Positions 25,625-34,787 of a stretch of DNA of 64,000 nt are shown here, piece after piece; the stretch's first letter is position 1, and each line of letters starts with the position of its first letter. The stretch covers positions 1-64,000 of the forward strand of contig NZ_WACP01000003.1 in the NCBI RefSeq assembly GCF_008973665.1, written 5' to 3'. This stretch comes from Paenibacillus tengchongensis. Lineage in GTDB: Bacteria; Bacillota; Bacilli; Paenibacillales; Paenibacillaceae. The position numbers and the translations under genes were made by a program. Below the pieces are notes generated by a model, which was given only the letters and a program-made list of their open reading frames with translations, was not told the DNA's origin and did not search any database.

Positions 25625-26605
25625 GTGAACCGGCATTGGCCGGAATGGAGCGGAACGCTGCAGAAGCGGAGCGGAGGGTGGAATAATACGACCTATATTG
25701 TCGGCAGCGGAGACAACCGGGCTGTGCTGCGGATCTATAATACTCACCGGGACATGGACAAAATCCGATTTGAGCATACCGTGCTGCAGCAATTGGCCGG
25801 GCTGTCGCTGCCCTTCGGCACACCGCTTCCGATAACGGCGGTCGACGGAGAAACCCTGGTGCAGCTGGAGAACGGCAAATATGCCTGTTTATTTCGCTAC
25901 ATCGAAGGCGATTCTCCTGGAGAAGAGGACGAGAGGTTCTATGAGTCATTAGGCTCAGCGGCGGGCATACTATCACAGGTCCTGGCAACCATTCATACGG
26001 ACAAGCCGCCGGTCTACCGGCCCTATTATGAGCTCAGGGAAGCTTATCCGCTATGTACAGACTCGTCGGTCCGGGAGCTTTGCCTGAACCCACCGCAAGC
26101 CCTGGCCGATTTAGCGGCGGAACTGGAAATCCTGTATAAAGCCTACACTGAGCTTGCAGATTCGCTCTCCGGGCTGGCAGAGCTGCCGCATCAGCTGGTA
26201 CACGGGGATCTGAATGCCTCCAATCTGCTGGTAAAGAGCGATGATCACACCCTAGTGGCGGCACTGCTTGACTTTGAGTTTTGCACCTGGGATTTGCGGG
26301 TAATGGAGCCTGCGGTTATTTTATCCGGGCTGGTGGGCCATGGTGCAGAAGAAGCCGTTGTCCGTGATTTCTGGACAGGCTTCAGCGGGCAGGTTCAGCT
26401 TTCCGGCGCCGAATTAGAGGCTATCCCGGCGCTGATGGTGCTAAGGAAGGTCGATGTGTTCCTGCATTTTACGAGCCGCTTTTTTGAGGGAACAGACGGA
26501 GCACAGGTGCTGAGGGAACAAGTCAAGCTGTTGTCTGCGGACCTCGGGGAATTGTCGGCAAGCGCTGCACAAATGATGAGAATTGTGAATTCACACTGTT
26601 CGTAA
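25625..26605 (+). CDS. Aminoglycoside-phosphotransferase-like kinase (APH fold)
   Basis: A 326-residue kinase-fold protein. The catalytic loop HGDLNASN and the metal-binding LDFEF segment are intact, and the N-terminal lobe has the NNTTYIVGSGDNRAVLRIY strand pattern. Members phosphorylate small molecules such as homoserine, choline, sugars or aminoglycosides; nothing here decides which. The start is a GTG at 25625 with a weak ribosome site CGGAAG. No in-frame ATG exists before it and a stop lies 30 bases upstream. Confidence 0.78.
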   Translation: MNRHWPEWSGTLQKRSGGWNNTTYIVGSGDNRAVLRIYNTHRDMDKIRFEHTVLQQLAGLSLPFGTPLPITAVDGETLVQLENGKYACLFRYIEGDSPGEEDERFYESLGSAAGILSQVLATIHTDKPPVYRPYYELREAYPLCTDSSVRELCLNPPQALADLAAELEILYKAYTELADSLSGLAELPHQLVHGDLNASNLLVKSDDHTLVAALLDFEFCTWDLRVMEPAVILSGLVGHGAEEAVVRDFWTGFSGQVQLSGAELEAIPALMVLRKVDVFLHFTSRFFEGTDGAQVLREQVKLLSADLGELSASAAQMMRIVNSHCS

Positions 26606-26667
26606 ACTTTACAAGCAGGATTAGAATAGTTATAATTTATATATAACATTTTAGGGTTTAGAACAAC

Positions 26668-26702
26668 AAAAGGGGGCCTAACGCCAGTAGGCTCCCTTTG
26701 TA
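26668..26702 (+). terminator. Terminator after the kinase gene
   Basis: AAAGGGGGCCTAAC and the later TAGGCTCCCTTT form a stem with one mismatch, before a short T-rich tail. Confidence 0.65.
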
Positions 26703-26735
26703 TTTCTTACCCGTGTTTACAGGAGGTTGAAGGTC

Positions 26736-27362
26736 ATACACAAGGAAAAGATTATGGTATGTGTTCATTACGGTCCGCACGGGGAGCGCCTGATCCGGCG
26801 TGGTATCCAACTCTCCGAGCTGATTGGGGCTCCGCTGTACGTGCTCAATGTGGAGAGTTCGGACAGCGATGAATACAATCACAGCAAAGAGATGTTCATG
26901 ACAGTCTGGAAGCGCCTTGCCGAAGAGGCCGGCGCCGAGTTTATGGTCCGCCAGCGCCGCGGCCGCAAGACAACGGATGTGATCGTTGAGGCCGCTGAAG
27001 AGAAGGAAGTGACCCAAGTCATCATCGGACAGTCGGCCCAGACATTGTGGCAGGAATTGACCAAACGCAATTTTGTCAATGAGCTGATCAGCAAAATGAA
27101 GATGATGGATCTGCATGTCGTCGCTGTCCAGCGGATGCGTGCCGGTCTGGAGCAGACGCATGAGGAAGGTGTCATTGCCTATCTGGTCAAGAGTGGCGAC
27201 GTGTACCAGCTCAGCGACGAACCGGAAGGTGCTGATTATATAAAGGGAAAATATTTCCACGAGCTGCACACGGAATTCGAGAATGGACTGTTCAGAATTG
27301 AGCAAGATGGTAAAGCGAGATATCTGCACATCTGCGAAGGAACCTTGACCGATCCGCTATAG
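26736..27362 (+). CDS. Universal-stress-type (KdpD-USP-like) protein
   Basis: A cytosolic protein of about 208 residues. Residues 1-125 form a UspA/KdpD-like nucleotide-binding domain (KIMVCVHYGPHGERLIRRG, and VIIGQSAQTLWQ where KdpD has its GxSxxS-type motif). The C-terminal 80 residues are not recognised. The start is unusual: AGGAGG at 26721-26726 is 9 bases from an in-frame ATA at 26736. The ATG at 26754 has its own weaker AAGGA and is the conservative choice. The gene ends 72 bases before mrpA, suggesting a role with the Mrp antiporter, perhaps sensing of Na+, K+ or pH stress. Confidence 0.72.
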   Translation: MHKEKIMVCVHYGPHGERLIRRGIQLSELIGAPLYVLNVESSDSDEYNHSKEMFMTVWKRLAEEAGAEFMVRQRRGRKTTDVIVEAAEEKEVTQVIIGQSAQTLWQELTKRNFVNELISKMKMMDLHVVAVQRMRAGLEQTHEEGVIAYLVKSGDVYQLSDEPEGADYIKGKYFHELHTEFENGLFRIEQDGKARYLHICEGTLTDPL

Positions 27363-27434
27363 TCGGTTTCTTCCTTCGGGAGTAAGTACCAGAGTTCACA
27401 ACTTCATATGACCAATGGAAAAGGAGGCTTGCCT

Positions 27435-30299
27435 TTGCTGCATGTAACCGTTCTTGTCCCGTTTCTGCTGGCCCTATTGATAGCGCTTCTACGCGGGAAG
27501 CTGCCCAGACTCCACAGGGGATGGCTGATCCTTGCCGGACCGCTTCTGTTGTTTGTTTACTTTCTGACCCGGATTACAGTAATAAAGGGAGGGGAATCCG
27601 GATATGAGTCCGTATCCTGGATTCCGTCCCTTGGCATTGACCTGGTGTTTCACCTGGATGGATTAAGTTTGCTGTTTGCTTTATTGATCACAGGGATGGG
27701 AACACTGGTCATTATCTACTCCATTTACTATCTCGATAAACGCAAGGAAGAATTAACCCCGTTTTATGTATATCTCCTCTTATTTATGGGGGCGATGCTG
27801 GGCGTGGTACTGTCCGATAATCTTATGGTGCTGTACGGCTTCTGGGAGCTGACGAGCGTGTCGTCCTTTCTCCTGATCGCGTTCTGGCACCGGCGGCAGA
27901 AATCCCGCTACGGCGCCCTGAAATCGATGCTGATCACAGTATTTGGCGGACTGGCGATGTTTGCCGGCTTTCTGATGCTCTATGTAATGACCGGCACGTT
28001 CAGCATCCGCGAGATTTGGAGCCAGATCGGCGACATCAGCGGACAATCGCTCTTTGTGCCTGCGATGCTCCTGATTCTGCTGGGCGCCTTCACGAAATCG
28101 GCCCAGTTTCCGTTTCATATCTGGCTGCCGGATGCCATGGAAGCACCTACTCCGGTCAGTGCGTATCTGCATTCGGCGACCATGGTCAAAGCCGGTTTAT
28201 ATTTAGTCGCGCGTTTCAGTCCGGTATTCTCGGGCCAACATGAGTGGTTTTGGATTGTGTCGGGTGTCGGCCTGATCACCTTGATCTATGGATCGATCCA
28301 GGCGATGAAGCAGACGGACCTGAAGGCTCTACTGGCTTATTCAACGATCAGTCAGCTGGGACTGATTATGGGATTACTGGGAATGGGATCGGCGGCTTCA
28401 TTCTATACCGGTGAAGAGGCTGTTTACTATACCGCTGCAACGACAGCGGCTCTCTTCCATTTGTTTAATCATGCCGTATTTAAAGGCTCACTGTTTATGG
28501 TGGTCGGCATTGTCGACCATGAGACAAATACCCGCGATCTCCGCAAGCTGGGGGGACTGGTGTCGCTGATGCCGGTAACCTTCACTATTGCGATGATCGG
28601 CAGCTTTTCGATGGCGGGCCTGCCGCCGTTTGCCGGGTTTCTTAGTAAGGAAATGTTCTTTACGGCTGTCCTGAAGATCAGGGAGCTGGACATTCTCAAT
28701 ACAGAGTGGCTGTTTACCATCTTTCCGGTTCTGGCCTGGATCGCCAGTATCTTTACCTTTGCCTACAGCATGATCATGGTCTTTCAGACCTTTTTCGGCA
28801 AATACCAGCCGGAGAAGCTGGATAAGAAGCCGCATGAGGCACCGTTCGGCCTGTTGCTGTCCCCGGTCCTGCTGGCGCTGCTGGCCGTGATCACCGGGTT
28901 GTTCCCGAATATGCTGTCCAAGACGCTGATTGTTCCGGGTATGAATGCCATTCATCCGCAAATCGCGGCGGACCATCCGTTTTACGTTAATATTTATTTC
29001 TGGCACGGCTTTACACCCGAAGTGTGGATGACACTCGGCGTTATCATCCTGGGGATTATCGTTTACCGCGTTTACGGCCGCCTGAGCCTCGTCGACAGAG
29101 AATGGGGCGGAGGCAGAGGCTACAGCCTGAATCAGGTCTATGACGGCAGCCTCCGGCTGGTGGAGAACCTGTCCCGTGCGGTTACAAACATCTATATGAC
29201 GGGCTCCATGCGCCATTACCTGATGTATATCTTCGTCCTGTTCATTGCCATCGTAGGCGGAACGATGTGGTACACGGATGGGTTGGTGTTCGGGCAAGGG
29301 GAATATGCCCCGATTTCTTTCTTTGAAGTAGTGGCTGTACTGGTCATGCTGACCGGAGCGCTGGCCATTCCATTCGCCAAGTCCAGAATCTCGATGATCT
29401 TGCTGACAGGAATGGTAGGGTATATGGTAACGCTGCTCTTTATTCTGTTCCGTGCACCCGATCTGGCGCTGACGCAGATGATCGTCGAAGTGGTATCGGT
29501 GACGCTGTTCCTGCTCTGCTTCCGGCATTTGCCGCGGCTGACGCGCGAAAAGGTCAAATTCCGGGTGAAGCTGCCGAAGCTGATCATCTCCATCGGCTTT
29601 GGCGCAACGATGACGCTTGTTGCTCTGGCCGCGCTCGGCAGCAGCCCGTTCGAGTCTATTTCGAGCTATTACACGGAGAACAGCTATAAGCTGGGCGGCG
29701 GCAAAAATATCGTCAATGTCCTGCTGGTGGACTTCCGCGGCTTTGATACGATGTTTGAAATCACGGTGCTGGGGGTCGCTTCGCTGGCCATCTATTCTAT
29801 GATTAAGCTGCAGCTTGAAGCGGATCATAGGCCCGCCCCTCTTAAAACTGTGCTGCTCGACAACAAGCCGCGCTATGCCCGCAGCAACGATGTATTACTG
29901 CAGTCCGTTGCCAAGGTGGCGTTCGTAATTATCATTACGTTCTCCCTGTATTTATTCTTTGCCGGACATAACCAGCCCGGAGGCGGCTTTATCGGTGCAT
30001 TGATGGCTGCGGCGGCCCTGGTGCTGCTATCTATTGCGTTCGGCCCCGAGTTTGTGGAGAAGGTTCTTCCTGTTGATTACCGTAAATTAATCGCAGTCGG
30101 AATTCTGATCGCCTTTCTGACCGGTATCGGTTCGTTTGTGTTCGATGTTCCGTTTCTTAGCCAGGCGTTCGGATATTACGAGCTGCCGATTATGGGGAAG
30201 ACAGAGCTTACCACGGCGATGCTGTTTGATCTGGGAGTATATCTGTCGGTTATCGGTGTGACGATGAATATTATCTTTACGATCGGGAGGGATAGATAA
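27435..30299 (+). CDS. mrpA: Na+/H+ antiporter subunit MrpA fused to MrpB
   Basis: The largest subunit of a Mrp-type Na+(K+)/H+ antiporter, 954 residues, with the complex-I-like proton-channel core in the first 500 residues (LMVLYGFWELTSVSSFLLIAFWH, KSAQFPFHIWLPDAMEAPTP). Residues from about 816 onward are a complete MrpB-like domain (FAGHNQPGGGFIGALMAAAAL), normally encoded by a separate gene in Bacillus. The start is TTG 27435, 7 bases after AAGGAGG, which gives the usual MLHVTVLVPF N-terminus; the ATG at 27408 lies before that ribosome site. It overlaps mrpC by one base. Confidence 0.93.
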   Translation: MLHVTVLVPFLLALLIALLRGKLPRLHRGWLILAGPLLLFVYFLTRITVIKGGESGYESVSWIPSLGIDLVFHLDGLSLLFALLITGMGTLVIIYSIYYLDKRKEELTPFYVYLLLFMGAMLGVVLSDNLMVLYGFWELTSVSSFLLIAFWHRRQKSRYGALKSMLITVFGGLAMFAGFLMLYVMTGTFSIREIWSQIGDISGQSLFVPAMLLILLGAFTKSAQFPFHIWLPDAMEAPTPVSAYLHSATMVKAGLYLVARFSPVFSGQHEWFWIVSGVGLITLIYGSIQAMKQTDLKALLAYSTISQLGLIMGLLGMGSAASFYTGEEAVYYTAATTAALFHLFNHAVFKGSLFMVVGIVDHETNTRDLRKLGGLVSLMPVTFTIAMIGSFSMAGLPPFAGFLSKEMFFTAVLKIRELDILNTEWLFTIFPVLAWIASIFTFAYSMIMVFQTFFGKYQPEKLDKKPHEAPFGLLLSPVLLALLAVITGLFPNMLSKTLIVPGMNAIHPQIAADHPFYVNIYFWHGFTPEVWMTLGVIILGIIVYRVYGRLSLVDREWGGGRGYSLNQVYDGSLRLVENLSRAVTNIYMTGSMRHYLMYIFVLFIAIVGGTMWYTDGLVFGQGEYAPISFFEVVAVLVMLTGALAIPFAKSRISMILLTGMVGYMVTLLFILFRAPDLALTQMIVEVVSVTLFLLCFRHLPRLTREKVKFRVKLPKLIISIGFGATMTLVALAALGSSPFESISSYYTENSYKLGGGKNIVNVLLVDFRGFDTMFEITVLGVASLAIYSMIKLQLEADHRPAPLKTVLLDNKPRYARSNDVLLQSVAKVAFVIIITFSLYLFFAGHNQPGGGFIGALMAAAALVLLSIAFGPEFVEKVLPVDYRKLIAVGILIAFLTGIGSFVFDVPFLSQAFGYYELPIMGKTELTTAMLFDLGVYLSVIGVTMNIIFTIGRDR

Positions 30300-30634
30300 T
30301 GGAGCTGCTTATTGCCCTGGCGATCGGTGTCTTGTTTACTGTGGGTGTGTATCTGGTCCTGTCCAAGAGCCTGCTCCGCATCCTTCTGGGAACGACACTG
30401 CTGACGCACGGCGTTCATCTGCTGCTGCTGACCATGGCCGGTCTGAAGACCGGCGCTGCCCCGCTGCTTGGCGAGAAAGCGGAGACGTATGTCGATCCAC
30501 TGCCGCAGGCGCTGATCCTTACTTCCATCGTAATCAGCTTTGGCGTATCCGCATTCTTCATCGTCCTGGCATACCGGGCATACCGCTCGGCGGGTATGGA
30601 TGATGTGGAAGGAAGCAAGGGGGAGAGACGATGA
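30299..30634 (+). CDS. mrpC: Na+/H+ antiporter subunit MrpC
   Basis: A 111-residue NuoK-like subunit with three transmembrane segments and the family's conserved glutamate/histidine regions (GTTLLTHGVHLLLL, DPLPQALILTSIVISFG). It starts on the stop codon of mrpA (TAATG) and overlaps mrpD by four bases, so translation is coupled. Confidence 0.95.
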   Translation: MELLIALAIGVLFTVGVYLVLSKSLLRILLGTTLLTHGVHLLLLTMAGLKTGAAPLLGEKAETYVDPLPQALILTSIVISFGVSAFFIVLAYRAYRSAGMDDVEGSKGERR

Positions 30635-32109
30635 ATAATCTGCTGGTGCTGCCTTTGCTTATTCCTGCCGTTACGGCAGTGATCTTGATATTTCTGAAAG
30701 ACAGGATCGCTCTGCAGCGTATAATCAGCGCAGTCAGTGCATTCTTGAATATCGCTGTTGCTCTAATCATTGTGTACCAAGTGAAGACAGACGGGATTCA
30801 AACGCTGTTTATGGGAGGCTGGATGCCGCCTTACGGGATTGTCTTCGTCGCCGATATGTTTGCGGCGCTGCTCGTTTTGACCACGGCGGTCGTAGGGGCG
30901 GCCGGACTGTTCTTTTCCTTTGCCTCGATCGGTGAAGAACGGGAGCGTTATTATTACTACACCTTCTTTCATTTCCTGCTGACCGGGGTGTCCGGCTCCT
31001 TCCTTACGGGAGACCTGTTTAACCTGTTCGTCTGCTTTGAAGTGCTGCTGGTGGCCTCGTATGCCATGATCGTGCTGGGCGGAACGAAGGTTCAATTGCG
31101 CGAGACGCTAAAATATATTCTCGTCAATGTGATTTCCTCCGCCTTGTTCGTAGCGGCAATCGCCTACCTGTATGCAGCGACGGGAACGCTGAACATGGCG
31201 CATCTCGCAATGCGTGTGGCGGAGGCCGGGCAGGGCGGCGTCATGAACGTCTTTGCGGTGGTGCTGCTGCTGGTATTCTCGCTCAAAGCAGGCCTGCTGC
31301 TGTTCTTCTGGCTGCCGGACTCTTACAGTGCTCCTCCGTTTGCCGTCAGAGCTGTGTTCGGTGCGCTCCTGACCAAAGTGGGGTTGTATGCCATCGCCCG
31401 CACCTTCTCGCTGATCTTTGTCCACGATCCGGGTCTGACCCATACGATGATCGGCTGGATGGCCGGAGCAACCATGATACTGGGCGCCCTCGGCGCACTG
31501 GCTTATCAGGACTTAAGCCGGATTTTTAATTATAACATTGTTATCAGCGTAGGCTTTATTGCCTTTGGGATTTCACTTGCCACCGGGGATTCGCTGAATG
31601 GGGTAGTCTTCTATCTGATGCACGATATGGTCGCCAAGGCGCTGCTGTTCTTCATCGGGGGATTGATTGTAGCCGTCACCGGAACGGAGCAGCTGAAGCA
31701 GATGGGGGGTCTGATCCGGCATTATCCGTGGCTGGGATGGATGTTCTTTATCCTGGCACTGGCGCTTGTAGGTGTCCCTCCGCTCAGCGGCTTTGCCGGC
31801 AAGGTCATGATGATCCGCAGCGGCTTCGGGGAGCTTCAGGTGGCGTTATCCCTGATCGCGCTGGCTTCCAGCTTCGTTGTCTTGTATTCGCTGATTAAAG
31901 TGTTCCAGGAAGTGTTCTGGGGAGGCGAAAGGGGAGAAGAAGAGATTCATCCCTTACGTTACAAGGCGATGATGGCCCCTGCTGCCGTCCTGTTCGTTCT
32001 CATCATACTGATGGGTGTAGGCGCCGAAACGGTGAATGGATATGTAGTTCAGGCGGGTACCGTTCTGGCCGATCCGGCACAATACATTAACGCTGTCATG
32101 AAGGAGTAG
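30631..32109 (+). CDS. mrpD: Na+/H+ antiporter subunit MrpD
   Basis: The second complex-I-like subunit (492 residues, about 14 transmembrane segments), homologous to NuoN/NuoM-type proton channels. The conserved FNLFVCFEVLLVASYAMIVLGG segment holds the key transmembrane glutamate. It overlaps mrpC by ATGA and is followed directly by mrpE. Confidence 0.95.
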   Translation: MNNLLVLPLLIPAVTAVILIFLKDRIALQRIISAVSAFLNIAVALIIVYQVKTDGIQTLFMGGWMPPYGIVFVADMFAALLVLTTAVVGAAGLFFSFASIGEERERYYYYTFFHFLLTGVSGSFLTGDLFNLFVCFEVLLVASYAMIVLGGTKVQLRETLKYILVNVISSALFVAAIAYLYAATGTLNMAHLAMRVAEAGQGGVMNVFAVVLLLVFSLKAGLLLFFWLPDSYSAPPFAVRAVFGALLTKVGLYAIARTFSLIFVHDPGLTHTMIGWMAGATMILGALGALAYQDLSRIFNYNIVISVGFIAFGISLATGDSLNGVVFYLMHDMVAKALLFFIGGLIVAVTGTEQLKQMGGLIRHYPWLGWMFFILALALVGVPPLSGFAGKVMMIRSGFGELQVALSLIALASSFVVLYSLIKVFQEVFWGGERGEEEIHPLRYKAMMAPAAVLFVLIILMGVGAETVNGYVVQAGTVLADPAQYINAVMKE

Positions 32110-32115
32110 ATGAAT

Positions 32116-32595
32116 ATGGCCTTTCAAATCTTATTGAATTTCATGATAGCGTTGCTGTGGATGTTCCTGTTCAATGACTGGTCCGCATCCGGCTTCATCG
32201 TCGGGTACCTGCTCGGTATCTGCGTGCTGTTCGGGCTGCGGCGGTTCTTTAGCGGACGGCTGTATCTCGGCAGAGGCTGGGCGATCATCAAGCTTGCCGT
32301 TTTGCTGCTGCGGGAGCTAGTCGTCTCCAGTTATGTGGTGGTGAAGGCGGTGCTAAGGCCCAAGCTTGATATCCGTCCGGCGATACTGATGTATCATACA
32401 GAGCTGAAGTCGGATTGGGAGGTCGCCATACTTATCACAATCTTATGTCTGAATCCGGGTTCGGTGGTGCTGGAGGTCTCAAAGGATAACCGGACACTGT
32501 ACATCCATGCGATGGATATCAGGGATGCTGAACAATTCAGAGATAGTATCCGCAATACGTTTGAGCGTGCGATAATGGAGGTGTCCCGTAAATGA
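32116..32595 (+). CDS. mrpE: Na+/H+ antiporter subunit MrpE
   Basis: A 159-residue subunit with N-terminal membrane helices and a soluble C-terminal half (LITILCLNPGSVVLEVS). ATG 32116 is preferred to ATG 32110: AAGGAG lies 9 bases before it, and the protein then starts MAFQILLNF like Bacillus MrpE. The stop overlaps mrpF by ATGA. Confidence 0.93.
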   Translation: MAFQILLNFMIALLWMFLFNDWSASGFIVGYLLGICVLFGLRRFFSGRLYLGRGWAIIKLAVLLLRELVVSSYVVVKAVLRPKLDIRPAILMYHTELKSDWEVAILITILCLNPGSVVLEVSKDNRTLYIHAMDIRDAEQFRDSIRNTFERAIMEVSRK

Positions 32596-32885
32596 TACAA
32601 ATAATACTCATGCTTTCAGTATCTATCATGGTGATTTCCATTGCAATCTGCGCCTGGAGGCTGGTCAAGGGCCCTTCGCTTCCCGACAGAGTCGCAGCGC
32701 TGGATACCATCGGAATCAATCTGCTGGCGATGGTGGCCGTTCTTTCGGTGCTGTTTAAGACTCAGGCTTTTATTGAATATATTCTGTTGATTGGAATTCT
32801 TTCATTCGTGGGAACGATGGCACTGGCACGATATATTGAGAGGGGAGTGGTGCTTGAATATGGAAACGATCAAGATGATCGCTGA
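32592..32885 (+). CDS. mrpF: Na+/H+ antiporter subunit MrpF
   Basis: A 97-residue subunit with three transmembrane helices and the family segment LVKGPSLPDRVAALDTIG. It overlaps mrpE by four bases and mrpG by 26 bases. Confidence 0.93.
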   Translation: MIQIILMLSVSIMVISIAICAWRLVKGPSLPDRVAALDTIGINLLAMVAVLSVLFKTQAFIEYILLIGILSFVGTMALARYIERGVVLEYGNDQDDR

Positions 32886-33243
32886 GCTGCTGTTCGCACT
32901 GCTGATTTTGACCGGCGCCCTGCTCAGCGCCGCCAGTTCTGTAGGACTTATCCGCCTGCCGGATGTCTACTTACGGTCGCATGCCGCAGCCAAAAGCGCT
33001 ACGCTGGGCGTATTATGCGTACTGAGCGGGGCATTTCTGTACTTTGCCTTTTTCCTGGACTTCATCAGTGCCAAGCTGCTGCTCGGGATCGTCTTCGTAT
33101 TTATGACCTCCCCTCTGGCCGCACATCTGACCAGCCGGGCGGCTTACCGTTCAGGCGTTCCGCTGTGGAACCGCCGGATACAGGATGATTTGAAAGAGGT
33201 ACTGGAGAAGGAGCGGACGGAGACAGAACCCTCATCCTCATAG
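32860..33243 (+). CDS. mrpG: Na+/H+ antiporter subunit MrpG
   Basis: A 127-residue last subunit with three transmembrane segments and the PhaG/MnhG signature LIRLPDVYLRSHAAAKSATLGV. ATG 32860 lies inside the mrpF frame, giving a 26-base overlap; a longer reading from 32791 adds no family sequence. The acidic C-terminal tail ends 12 bases before the operon's terminator hairpin. Confidence 0.92.
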   Translation: METIKMIAELLFALLILTGALLSAASSVGLIRLPDVYLRSHAAAKSATLGVLCVLSGAFLYFAFFLDFISAKLLLGIVFVFMTSPLAAHLTSRAAYRSGVPLWNRRIQDDLKEVLEKERTETEPSSS

Positions 33244-33254
33244 ATAATACAAGA

Positions 33255-33309
33255 AACAGGGATGTCTTCAAGCCTTGAATGGGCTTGAAGGACATCCCTG
33301 TTATTTTTG
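33255..33309 (+). terminator. Terminator of the mrp operon
   Basis: AACAGGGATGTCTTCAAGCC pairs with the sequence ending GACATCCCTGTT at 33302 over about 20 base pairs with a small irregularity, followed by ATTTTTG. Confidence 0.9.
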
Positions 33310-33320
33310 CAATAAAACCT

Positions 33321-34574
33321 TCAAATCGAAGCATGCTGCGCTGCATCTCCATTCCGGTTTATCCGTCTGCGGTAAAGATGCAGCATCATGTAGGAGGCAG
33401 CAAACGCTGCGGTAACGAGCCATAAGGGAATCCGCGGGTCCAGCTTGTATGCCCAGCCCCCAATGATGCCAGCCGGTGCCGTGAAGAGCAGAATCAGTAC
33501 GGACAGCATGGAGAACACTTTGGCCCGCTTATCGTCGTCGATGGCGTTCTGTACGGCAGCTTCCAGATAAGGTGAGCTGATCATCAGGCCCACGGCGGCC
33601 AGAATCGTACTGAGCCCGACCCAGAGCAGGCTGGCCGAAGGATATAGCACCAGCATCACATTGGACAGGGCCGAGAGGCCGAAGCCTGCCATCATGGAAC
33701 GGTGGGCGCTGTGCTCGGGAATTTTGGGCATGAGCAGCCAAAGCGTCAGCAGCATAATTACAGAGGAAACCGCCGGAAAGAGAGAAATGATGCCGCTGTC
33801 CAGGTGCAAATAATCCGCCATATACAGTGAGAGATAGGTGGACTTCAGTGTCGCCTGAAAGTTAAACAGAATATACACCCCGAAGATCAGCAGCAAATTG
33901 CTGTCCGCCCACAATTCCCGGAAAGCGCCGCCATATTCGGTCATAATCTGCCTCAGTCCCAGCTCCCGCGTTTCCTGGCGTTTACGGATCCCGGCTTCGG
34001 TCTCCCGGGTCGTCAGATGACGTCCCACGAACTGAAAGGTCATGAATAGAAAAGCAAGTACATACATGATCCGCATGCCCTGTACCATTCCGTACTGGTT
34101 AACCAGCAGTCCGCCGAGCGGCGCGAACAATCCTCCAATAACGCTGATAATCTGCAGCAATGTGAATACATAAGTCCGGTCATTCGGACGGGTGTCCTCG
34201 ACGATCAGGCAGTAGAAGGCGATATGCGGCACGCGCTGGAAGCCGTTGATGACCGCAGCCGCAACAAAGAACCACAGGTTCTGCGAGAATGCCCATAATA
34301 ACGTAGCCAGGCTCCAGCTTAACAGGTCAAAAATGATAATCGCCCGTTTGCGGCCCATCCGGTCCGTCAAATACCCGCTGAGCAAAGAGGAGATGACCTG
34401 CACGATCAGCCCGATCGTGGTGATCCAGCCGATATGGAGCTCCGTCAGTCCAAGCTCGTACATATACAGGGTGGCATACGTCGAGAACATGCTGAACGGA
34501 ATCAGGAAAAAGGGTTCAAAGGCCAAGCAGCCCCGGCTGTTTCCCTGCAGCCGGGGGAACAAAGGTTTTGCCAT
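33321..34574 (-). CDS. MFS transporter
   Basis: A 417-residue major facilitator protein with 12 predicted transmembrane segments. The motif-A loop between helices 2 and 3 is clear (GYLTDRMGRKRAII). An exporter of a drug or metabolite is likely, but the substrate is not evident. AGGATATCCTA-type sequence precedes the ATG at 34574, with the ribosome site GGAGGATAT. It is convergent with the mrp operon and shares its terminator region. Confidence 0.82.
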   Translation of the reverse strand: MAKPLFPRLQGNSRGCLAFEPFFLIPFSMFSTYATLYMYELGLTELHIGWITTIGLIVQVISSLLSGYLTDRMGRKRAIIIFDLLSWSLATLLWAFSQNLWFFVAAAVINGFQRVPHIAFYCLIVEDTRPNDRTYVFTLLQIISVIGGLFAPLGGLLVNQYGMVQGMRIMYVLAFLFMTFQFVGRHLTTRETEAGIRKRQETRELGLRQIMTEYGGAFRELWADSNLLLIFGVYILFNFQATLKSTYLSLYMADYLHLDSGIISLFPAVSSVIMLLTLWLLMPKIPEHSAHRSMMAGFGLSALSNVMLVLYPSASLLWVGLSTILAAVGLMISSPYLEAAVQNAIDDDKRAKVFSMLSVLILLFTAPAGIIGGWAYKLDPRIPLWLVTAAFAASYMMLHLYRRRINRNGDAAQHASI

Positions 34575-34787
34575 TAGGATATCCTCCAGGTCGACATTAG
34601 AAGTAATTAGAGCTCAGACTATTAAATGATAATTAGAGGATATTGTCAACATCGGGACGGCGCCGGTCCTTCCTAAAGCATGCTGGCCTTTGGTCTGGGT
34701 AGACTCCGGTCGCGGGACGGTGTTGGCTCTTCATTTTGCCACGTATAATGTTGATTAATTGAAATCGTGAGAGGAAGGTTCAATGAA

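Noticed and set aside
28488-29828. 446-codon minus-strand frame inside mrpA
   Set aside because: It is antisense to a certain gene and has shadow-frame composition.
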